NCBI RefSeq assembly: GCF_022539665.2
Contig: NC_081336.1
Coordinates: 6,430,278-6,494,277 of the forward strand
DNA: 64,000 nucleotides
Direction: 5' to 3'
Source of the DNA: Daphnia carinata
Lineage: Eukaryota; Arthropoda; Branchiopoda; Diplostraca; Daphniidae
Shown: positions 56,084 to 64,000 of the stretch, piece by piece
Numbering within the stretch: the first letter of the stretch is position 1
Layout of the letters: each line of letters begins with the position of its first letter
The notes under the pieces: model-generated
What the model saw: only the letters and a program-made list of their open reading frames with translations
What the model was told of the DNA's origin: nothing
Databases searched by the model: none
Translations under genes and position numbers: made by a program

Positions 56084-58481
56084 AAACGAAAAGAGACTTA
56101 ACGTGGCTCGACTAGCAAAAGGGCCTGTGTGTTATCCCACCGAAAACAAAAAAATAAAAGGGAAAACTGAAATTCAGCAGTCATCCGGATTAATCGGCAG
56201 TATGTTGGGATATTTTAAACGTGTGTAGTCGCGCCAGTTGGAGGGGAAAAAAAAAAAAAAGAAGAATCATCATAAATCAAACGAGCGGGAAAGTGGGTAA
56301 CGAGGGAAACAAAAAAAAAATATATATATATACACCACTAAAAAATAATAAATAAATATCAAGAAGAGCGTGACTCGACCCGTGACCCGAACGGATATAA
56401 ATACATCGCTAAACTATTTCATTTTTGTTTTTGTTTTTACCCCCGTCGTCTTATTCATTTGGGATGATTACGATAAAAAAATGTAAAAAAAAAAAACAAA
56501 AAAAACAAAAAAAAAAAAACAAAGAAGAAGAAGAGAAATGATTCTATTAGAATAAGTTGTTGATTTTTTAAATCAAATGCGCAAGAAAACGATGCGAAAT
56601 CATTTGAATAAGGACAGAGTTGGGTTTCGACTTGTACGGACCCTCTTGTTTAGAGATGTGTTTAAAGGAATAAGGATGTATGGCTTGGGGTTTTGGACCG
56701 TTGCCGACAGTGTGCGTGTTTCTTGTTTCAATCACGCAGGAGAGCAAACGTGAGTGGAATGTTTGGGCTTTTGCACCGGGAGATCTAAGGTCTATATACA
56801 AAGAAGAAAACAAAAACAAAACAAAAACCCAAATGTGGGTGTCAACGCCTTTGGAGACAAGACCCGCGCCTTGTTACCATTTTCAAATCAAGTTGTGACC
56901 ACAACTGATGGCCATTTTTTTTTTTCAACGACAAACTCCTCGGTTTTCAATCGTCAAGCTTTTTTGATGTCTTTGGAATGATGTTCTTCTTTTTAAGGTA
57001 AAACCCAAAGATTTTTGTTTTGAATTTTGAGCGCCAAAGTTCTTTTTTGATTGGATTTTTTTTTGGTTTTCTCAAATAGGTGTTAACGCTTCACAGAAAT
57101 AGTATAGACAAGGTGTGGGTAATTTCCAGAGGCGCCTAGCTGAACTCTATATTCACCGTATAAATCAAATAATCTTTTTTTTTTTTTTTTTCTAAGAAAA
57201 AAATAATAATAAAAGAAGAAACCCAACGGGGTTCACCATCCTCAAGATCAAAGAAAAAAAAAAATGAAAACATTTTTTTTTTTTTATTTGAGCACGCGCG
57301 CCTCACGGCTGATCTACAAGAAGAGCAAACCTCCACTCCACTGCTGGACATCTTAAAAAAAAAAAAATTCAGAGTTACGTTGAATTTTTCTTTCGTAATA
57401 AAACCAAAAACCAAAAATGAAATAACTTGTTGTTTGCCGCTGTTGGCTATAGACGAAAAGTGTTGGCGACTCATTCCTTTAATTTTTTTTTTATATGTAT
57501 ATTTAAAAAAAGAAAAAAAAAAAAAAAAAAAAAAAAAGAATAAAAAATTTCTTTTGACTTGATTTGGGGTCTTCGAGTACCCCCGGACCGTGGGCGCTCG
57601 CAACCTGCTGCGCCCGCTAATTGGATGGCGCTTGACCCCCCTCTTTCTTTTTTTTTTTTTTTTTTTTTGCTTTTCTTAGAGATCCATTCGGGTCCTCCAA
57701 GAAAAAAAATATATATATATAAATATATAAAAAATATAGAAGAGCTGAGAAGGAGCGCGCGCGCGCTGGTCGTAATCACATTGTGATGCCGTTTAAAAAA
57801 GCGTTGCAATATAAAAATGAAAAACAAGGCGAGAACGATGATGTAATGAAGCTCACCAACTTCCGAATCATCACGCACATCTGTGAGGCGTTGAGCTGCT
57901 TCACACACACTAAAACGTAAGTCCTCTTTTTTTTTTTTTTTTTTTAATAAAATTTAGAAGAAGAAGAAGAAGTCTGGAAGAAAATGAGAATGGTCCGTTT
58001 AAAATTCCCATCGAAATGTGATGGACATGACCACTTGAAAAAAAAAAAAAATGAAAGAATTCCCAGGGACGTGCGCTTGTGCGCGCTAATTATCGCCGCT
58101 GTGTGTTCTTCAACTAAAAACATTAGGCCCAGAGATTTGAAAATATGGGCCATCTCCACAAATTCTTTGATGAATATGAGGACATGTTTTCCCTTTCTCC
58201 ATCGTCTATATGTGGTTATAAGCAAGAGTGACATGCCAAGAGAAAGAAGGGGGAGGAGGGGGGGGGGCTACCGAAAGAAAAGAATGTTCTTTAATATGCA
58301 GCCCTTTTTTTTAAGGATTGAATGAAGAAGGCAAAAAGAGAGAGGTCACAAGGTCTCCAGACGAAAAAGAAACTGTCGCGGCTGTCTGAATTTTTATTTT
58401 GGTCTTGTTTCCTACATATCCGTCTAGGTTCCGTATTAAGACCAAGACGGAATGGCGACATCCTAATGCTGTTGTGCATAT

Positions 58482-58482
<1 letters not shown>

Positions 58483-58514
<32 letters not shown>
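58483..58514 (+). repeat. (CA)n microsatellite, about 16 units
   Basis: A CA repeat in the GATA intron, followed within 20 bases by a run of about 20 A. Confidence 0.9.
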
Positions 58515-58515
<1 letters not shown>

Positions 58516-58993
58516 GGCCTAAAACCGAAAAAAAAAAAAAAAAAAAAAAACCTCTACCAAAAAAAAATAGAAAGATCTGATGTCTATAAAAAGAAAGCAA
58601 GGAGGAAAAGAAGAAGAAAACAACCATCAATTTCTTAATGTCTATTTCGAAAAAAAAAAAAAAAAAAAACGATTTTAATGCGCTCTCTGCTAATGATGAG
58701 GGCGCCAGGCAGTTTTTTTTTTTTTTTTTTTTTTTTTACCTCCACTGTTTCTATATTTTTGTTACATTTATTTATATTATATAGCTGACTAAATATGCGG
58801 TATATACACATGTATATACAGAAAAGAAAAAAATAAAATAAAGAGGGAAGAAGGAAAAAAAAAAAAAAAAAAAAAGGGGCGGCTCGGCGCCGGCGCAGCT
58901 GAAGCATGAATTGACATTTCTGCCTGTAGCAGCAGCAGCAGCTCACGAAAATGACGCTTCATAAAAATAGGTAGTTGAAAGAGAAATAAGAAA

Positions 58994-59027
<34 letters not shown>

Positions 59028-61109
59028 GATGGAAGTCAGACATTGCTGTTTTAAATAATAATAAAATATTATATATTGTATGTATGTTTCAAAGCAAGAG
59101 GAAAAAAAAAAAAAAAATCAAGGAACCAGCAGCAAGGCGCCTTGTTTTCTTATATATATGAGGGGCACGGGGGCTTGTACGCACCGGGGTCAAAGTATCA
59201 ACTGGCGCCAATCCACTTCAGCCACTTTTTTTTTTTTTTTTTCTTTTAAGACCCCCCCTTCTCATTTGTATGTACGCATATATACCTCCCACTCAGAGAG
59301 ACACAATGTACAATATAAAATGTTAAGAAAGAACGATGAAGTAGAAGAAGAGTGGATGGAAGCAGAAGACTCAGGTGAGTGGTCCTAATTTTCAATGTTT
59401 TCTTTTCTGTTCACTACATGTTGTCTCTTTCTCCATGGTTCAAACCTCTTCCTCTCTTTTTCAAAACTGTGCACACCTTCAGCAAGAGAAAACTCTTGAT
59501 TTGGATGCTCTTATATGATTTTTTACTTGTCCGCATCTATCTCGACATTCCAATGGGATTAGTTTCGGAAGAAGGAAGAGCTTTTTCACATTGTCCTCAA
59601 CAACAACAAAAAAAAATAAATAAATAAAGAAGAGAATAGAAAGAAATTTTTTTTTTTTAAACTTCAAGTAGAAAACAGGTCCCTTAGTTTTTTTTTTCCC
59701 CCTTTTAACGATTGTTTGTTTTTGTCTGGCGATTAGCAACTGTCGATGGCGGATTAATCCGGCAGTGTGTGCACCTATATCGTCCCTACATAGACTTCCA
59801 TTGTTCTTTTTTTTTTTTTTCTGATTTAAAGAAATGCAGCACGATAGAAGTAGACACTTAGTCGCGAGAGAGTAAACTAAAAAAATATATATATACTGTA
59901 TATATATTTAAAGAAGTAAAAACCCTCCAATTTTCTAAGCATTAAGAGAAGCCGGAAACCGGATGCTGATCGCTATCTCCTTAGTAATACCGTATAGACT
60001 TCGAGAAAGAGCCAGAGAGCTCGCATAATAACATTTCATTTCATTTCATTTTTTTTTTTTGTTTTTTGAAATTTTATTTCAAGAATTCACAACGGTCACG
60101 TCACGACGTTCACCGTTCTGATTGGCTGCGTCTGTTTCTTTTTTTTTTTTTTTAAGGGACCTTCTTTTACTTCGTCTACGTTATCCCCCCCCCCCCCCCC
60201 CAACGGCCACGACAACAAATTGTCACCGGCATTTTTTTTTTTTCTCCCCATACAACAGATCGAGTTATGGAATTTCCTGCATTTTCGCATTACTCGTCTT
60301 ACTCTTATTATTATTATTATTTTTTTTTTTTTAAATTCCGTCTTATATACATCGCCTCGTTTGCATGACCCCGAAAGGAACGGCACCTATTGTCCCAGGC
60401 GAATAGCTGAATTACACGGTTATGTAGCAGGAGGCTATACAACAACAACAACAAAAAAATCGAGATTAATACAACTATTTTTTTTTTTTTTTTCGTAATT
60501 TAAAGAAGGAAGAAAAAAAAAAAAATGGAGAAACATTCCGACCCATTGGAATGCGTCGCGTCATTTTGATTGTGCGCGCGCGCGCGCGCTCTCTTTTCTC
60601 CATTTTTTTTTTTAAACTCCTTTTTGCTGTTGGTTGTTGTATTTTTTTTTTTTTTTTTTTTTTATGTTGGTGTGCCCGTCTAATCTGAACGCATCTTGTC
60701 GTACACACACACACAGTGTAGTGCGCGAGCAGCACAAGAAATCTGCCTATCAAGCGCAGTTCTATTATAAATCACGTCCATACAAGATATTACGAAGCGA
60801 ATAATAATAAATCAGAACAGAGGCGCTTGTGCGCAGATAGCTCTAGCGCACCTCTACTTGACTCCTGGCTCCGTTTGAGTAGACACGTATGAAAAAAAAA
60901 AAAAAAAAAAAAGAAAGAAAAATCCTCAGGAGGTCCTTTCTTTTTTTTTTTTTTTTTTTTTTTCTTTCTATCCATTTTTTTTTTTTTTTTTTCGCCGGAA
61001 TAAATCAGACCCACACGGCGGCTACGGCGGCGGCGATTCACGCAGCTTTCCCGATTAAGAATGTATAAGAAGAGAAGACGATAGAACCGACCTCCGGTAT
61101 CTGTTTTAT

Positions 61110-61111
<2 letters not shown>

Positions 61112-61140
<29 letters not shown>
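61112..61140 (+). repeat. (GT)n microsatellite
   Basis: A GT repeat after TTTTATAC and before TATGTGTAGG, in the GATA intron. Confidence 0.88.
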
Positions 61141-61148
<8 letters not shown>

Positions 61149-62707
61149 GGATGAAAATGCAACTTTGTTTTTTTGTTTTTTTTTTCGGTTTTAAAAGAAA
61201 TGTTTTGTCGGGTTTTAAGAGTTTGACAAGGGAATCCAGTTCGCGGGCCCCCGTGCAGTTTGAAACTTCAATTCCTTTTTTGTTTTTTTTATCATAACGA
61301 TTTAGACAAGAGGGAAGTTTTTTTTTTTTTTTTTTTTTTGTTTTAAATACGCAGGCTCACGATTTCGAGTTCCACTTGATTTCATTTTCATCGAATAGTT
61401 TGCTTGTAGAACGACCGTAACGTTATAGACGTAGGCCGCAAAACAACATACCGAAGCATCGACTTGAAACATTCGCTATGTCATCTGCCGTCTCTCTCGC
61501 AAAACAACAGCTGCTGTGACCCCCTGTTTTTCCGTTCTTGAAAATCGGTTATTTTGATTTCCTCTTTTTATTTCTATCCGATCAAAACAGATCCCTAACA
61601 AAAAAAGAAAAAAAAAAAAAAAAACGGGCCAAAATTCCCATCCAATTTAGGCCCGTTTTTTTTTTTTTTTATTTCGGAAGCTCGACCTACCAAAAATAAC
61701 CGGGTTCAACAGTAAAAATGAAAGGAAAATGAGTTGAACCGAGAAATTGGTCGCATAGACCAATTTCAAAAGAGGTATAGGCCACTGTCGAGAGGGTTCA
61801 TCCTCTATACACGTCTCCAAGCCTATATCTAAGCAGCTACACACACACACACACAATAAAGTGAATCCGGCGCGAGCGCGTAAAGCGCCAGAGCACTTGA
61901 AAAATTGTTGTGTACATACACGAACAAATACAAGGGCCCAAGAAGAAAAAAAAAAAAACAAACAAAAAAAACTATACAATGTAAAACTATCAATATAAAG
62001 AACCTCCCATCTCTTGTTATATAGTCAGGCTTTTTGATTGGCCTCTCCATTGACCAGGTCAAAACAGATCTACGATGCTACTCCTCCTTTTTCATCACAA
62101 TTCCAGTAGCAATTGAATAGCAAAAGAAGAAAAAAGAAAAAGGGACGGTTTGTTGTGTGTACATATCTATGCGGATTGTCACCCAATGTTCGAGTGCGTG
62201 TATAGGTATCGCCTTTACAGCCTATCTGACTGAGACTTCTCTATAGCACACCACTATTATTCATGCTTCTAAATAGTAACTACTATAGAAGAAGAAGGAA
62301 ATTTAAAAAAAAAAAAAAAAAAAAGCAGATTGAAAGAATAAATCCGCAGGGTTTGGCCCCTTTCTTTTTTCAATTGCATTTTTTTTTTTTTCTTCCTTTT
62401 TATCGGTTTGAATGGATGAGTTGAATGTTTCACAAGCTCGTCGATACACTGACAAAGCCATTGGACAAATACCAGACGAAATTGTATAGCAATTAAATCG
62501 ACCACAATGCGACGTTTGAAAGAGAGGGGGTGAACCCCCCCCCTCCCCCCCCTATTCGATCTCTTATCGAAAATGAGATAAGGACTGTCTTACAAGTTGG
62601 ACGGCTTTGTGTGTGTGTCCAATTCACTACGTATACGCACTCCGGCCCTTCGTATGCACGTTAAAACTATCAAATAATCGAATGAAATAAAAAAATGTTG
62701 GCAGATT

Positions 62708-62734
62708 TTGTTGTTGTTGTTGTTGTTGTTGTTG
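62708..62734 (+). repeat. (TTG)n microsatellite
   Basis: About nine TTG/GTT units followed by GGGGGG, about 220 bp from the GATA zinc-finger exon. Confidence 0.85.
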
Positions 62735-62893
62735 GGGGGAGCTGTGTAGATATACTGTAACCATCATGTGCGTTACTTGTAATCTAGCCCGCCATCTCTA
62801 ATGCGCATTAACGGTATCCATTGAATAGGGAAATTGTTGTGCTTAGAAACACATTCCCCAGTACAGCAACGAATGAATTAAAAAAAGAAAAAG

Positions 62894-62920
<27 letters not shown>
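62894..62920 (+). repeat. (GA)n microsatellite next to the zinc-finger exon
   Basis: A GA repeat (CT on the coding strand) about 30 bp past the exon's donor site, just inside the intron. Confidence 0.88.
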
Positions 62921-62928
<8 letters not shown>

Positions 62929-62951
62929 GTGATAATTGATAAGCGACTCAC

Positions 62952-63077
62952 GTTGTGAAGTTTGTAGTAGAGTCCGCAGGCGTTGCAGACCGGCTCGCCG
63001 TTGTGGTTGCGCCGCCACAGCGTCGTCATGGTCGTCTTGCAGTTGGCGCACGTCGTGCCCGCCCTTCTTGCCGCCGA
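62952..63077 (-). CDS. grn: GATA-type zinc finger exon (C-terminal finger, grain-like)
   Basis: This is a 42-codon exon flanked by an acceptor (TGTACAG before 63077) and a strong donor (GTGAGT at 62951), phase 0 at both ends. It encodes [20 protein letters not shown], then [20 protein letters not shown], then HN. The Cys-X2-Cys (CANC) and Cys-X2-Cys (CNAC) zinc ligands are separated by the usual 17 residues. The sequence is nearly the consensus C-terminal GATA finger, which binds (A/T)GATA(A/G). With the tail exon at 52518-52997 it identifies a GATA1/2/3-class (grain) transcription factor, a nuclear developmental regulator. The N-finger and the start codon must be upstream, beyond 64 kb. TTMTTLW has Met where Thr is usual, a mild difference. 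Confidence 0.95.
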
Positions 63078-63664
63078 CTGTACATAATCAAAATGCAAAG
63101 AAGACAATCATTTAGAAAATGTAAGTCGAGAATGTTGTAAAAATTACGAATCGATAACGACGATGGATCAAGTGGCTCGTTGAATTAAAGAAATAAACAT
63201 TTTTTTTTATGCGTGTCTGGAATTTAGCCCAACAGCTCACGGTCGTTATCGATTCGAAAGCAAATTAGAATAGCCCAGGAAAGCAGTTTTTTTAAGTAAT
63301 TAAATAACAGTGAACCGGTTAAAATCGATGTCAATGTCGATATCCAACTCGCAACGTTTGACTTCCGCAAGTAGGAACGCACTTCAAAACTCTTTTTTCA
63401 TTCAATTCCGATTGCTAGAGAAAATGATGTAGGCCTTCTGTGGTAGCCTACGTGTGTGTTCCAGCATTTGCTCTTATATATCAATTGCCCCGAAAACAAA
63501 AGCAGTGAGAGATATACATATGCTAATCTAAAAACGAATAGAAAATCGAATGCAAGTCTAAACATTTCTTTTGTTTTGAAAAGCTCGCAGGTAGGGGGGC
63601 CCGCTCTTTCGATCGAAGCCGTCGGCAAAGAAAGCTTAACGCAAAATCCCTGACAACCCCTTAT

Positions 63665-63698
<34 letters not shown>

Positions 63699-64000
63699 CC
63701 CCTTTGCTTTCCTATCTGTATATATATATATATATATATATTTTATTATTAACACCCATCGCTTTTTCGTGTCGATCTCTGCTGTGTTTCACTGCATTTT
63801 GAGTAGATGTGTCTTTTTTTTTTTTTTATTTCGAAACCTTTTCTTTTGCTCCTCTCTGTAGGAAGAAACCAAAAAAAACCAGACCACAGGGTCTACTGGA
63901 ACATTGTCTTGTAGAGATGGGGGGTCGACAGAAGCGCCACCCACCTCGAATGAGAAAACTATCTCTTATTATTATTATTATTATTTTTTTTTTTTTTAAG
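63078..64000 (-). other. grn: Upstream intron of the GATA gene; nothing else seen
   Basis: The finger exon has an acceptor at its 5' side, so this stretch should be intron. It holds a poly-A run (63669-63696), a (TA)n repeat (63719-63741), a 12-T run and (TTA)n near 63967-63983, and no coding sequence I can support. Confidence 0.5.

Larger units (their letters stand above)
52998..62951 (-). other. grn: Large intron of the GATA gene, rich in simple repeats
   Basis: A 9954-bp intron with GT-AG ends (GTGAGT at 62951, CAG at 52998) joins ...KLHN to VNRPLT... in phase 0. It contains dozens of A and T homopolymers over 15 bases, (GT)n 54215-54252, a 28-G run 54454-54481, (CA)n 56040-56082 and 58483-58514, (GT)n 61112-61140, alternating CG at 60572-60589, (TTG)n 62708-62734 and (GA)n 62894-62920. 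The less repetitive stretch 54830-55560 is a candidate regulatory region. No independent gene inside it is supported. Confidence 0.7.

Noticed and set aside
59325-59373. Acidic plus-strand piece (MLRKNDEVEEEWMEAEDSG) before GTGAGT inside the GATA intron
   Set aside because: Short, low in information, surrounded by homopolymers and without a partner exon.

Overview
The window reads as nuclear DNA of an arthropod, most likely a branchiopod crustacean of the Daphnia type. The genes have many short introns (about 55-300 bp), every recognised protein is animal, and there is a tyrosine-rich array of a kind I associate with crustacean or insect cuticle genes. The species call is inference from style and was not tested by a search.

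Left part (1-31 kb), moderately gene-dense. The first coding exon of an ESRP/fusilli splicing regulator lies on the minus strand at 797-922, with the rest of the gene off the left edge. A three-exon gene for an unrecognised 81-residue membrane protein is at 6075-6632 (+). A complete dynein light chain roadblock gene (8526-9004, -) stands head-to-head with a complete LRRK gene (9606-19943, +). I could assemble LRRK as 39 exons with every phase agreeing, giving 2567 residues: ankyrin repeats, leucine-rich repeats, a ROC GTPase, COR, a kinase and a WD40-like tail. From 20 to 25 kb I see no gene, only a short duplicated exon-like leader.

From 24.9 to 28.6 kb three damaged genes lie in a row on the minus strand: a tyrosine-rich repeat array with stops and a frameshift, the 3' end of a CAP/venom-allergen gene, and a truncated lgd/CC2D1 copy with DM14 repeats. 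Next is an intact O-glucosyltransferase rumi/POGLUT1 gene (29149-30975, +), which lacks the usual ER-retention tail.

Right part (31-64 kb). The sequence changes abruptly to very long A/T/G/C homopolymers, dinucleotide repeats and purine/pyrimidine tracts. The only coding sequence I can support is the 3' part of a GATA factor of the GATA1/2/3 (grain) class on the minus strand: a zinc-finger exon at 62952-63077, a roughly 10-kb intron, a C-terminal exon at 52518-52997 and possibly a tiny last exon at 52186-52215. The upstream exons lie beyond 64 kb. A few islands of normal complexity (37.4, 39.3, 50.7 and 54.8-55.6 kb) are candidate regulatory elements.

The intact genes serve different cell functions: dynein transport, Rab/kinase signalling, Notch glycosylation, splicing and developmental transcription. 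They show no operon-like logic. I found no clear undescribed system. The most unusual features are the run of adjacent damaged genes, the compositional switch near 31 kb and the duplicated leader. rRNA, tRNA, CRISPR and bacterial features were looked for by eye and not found.
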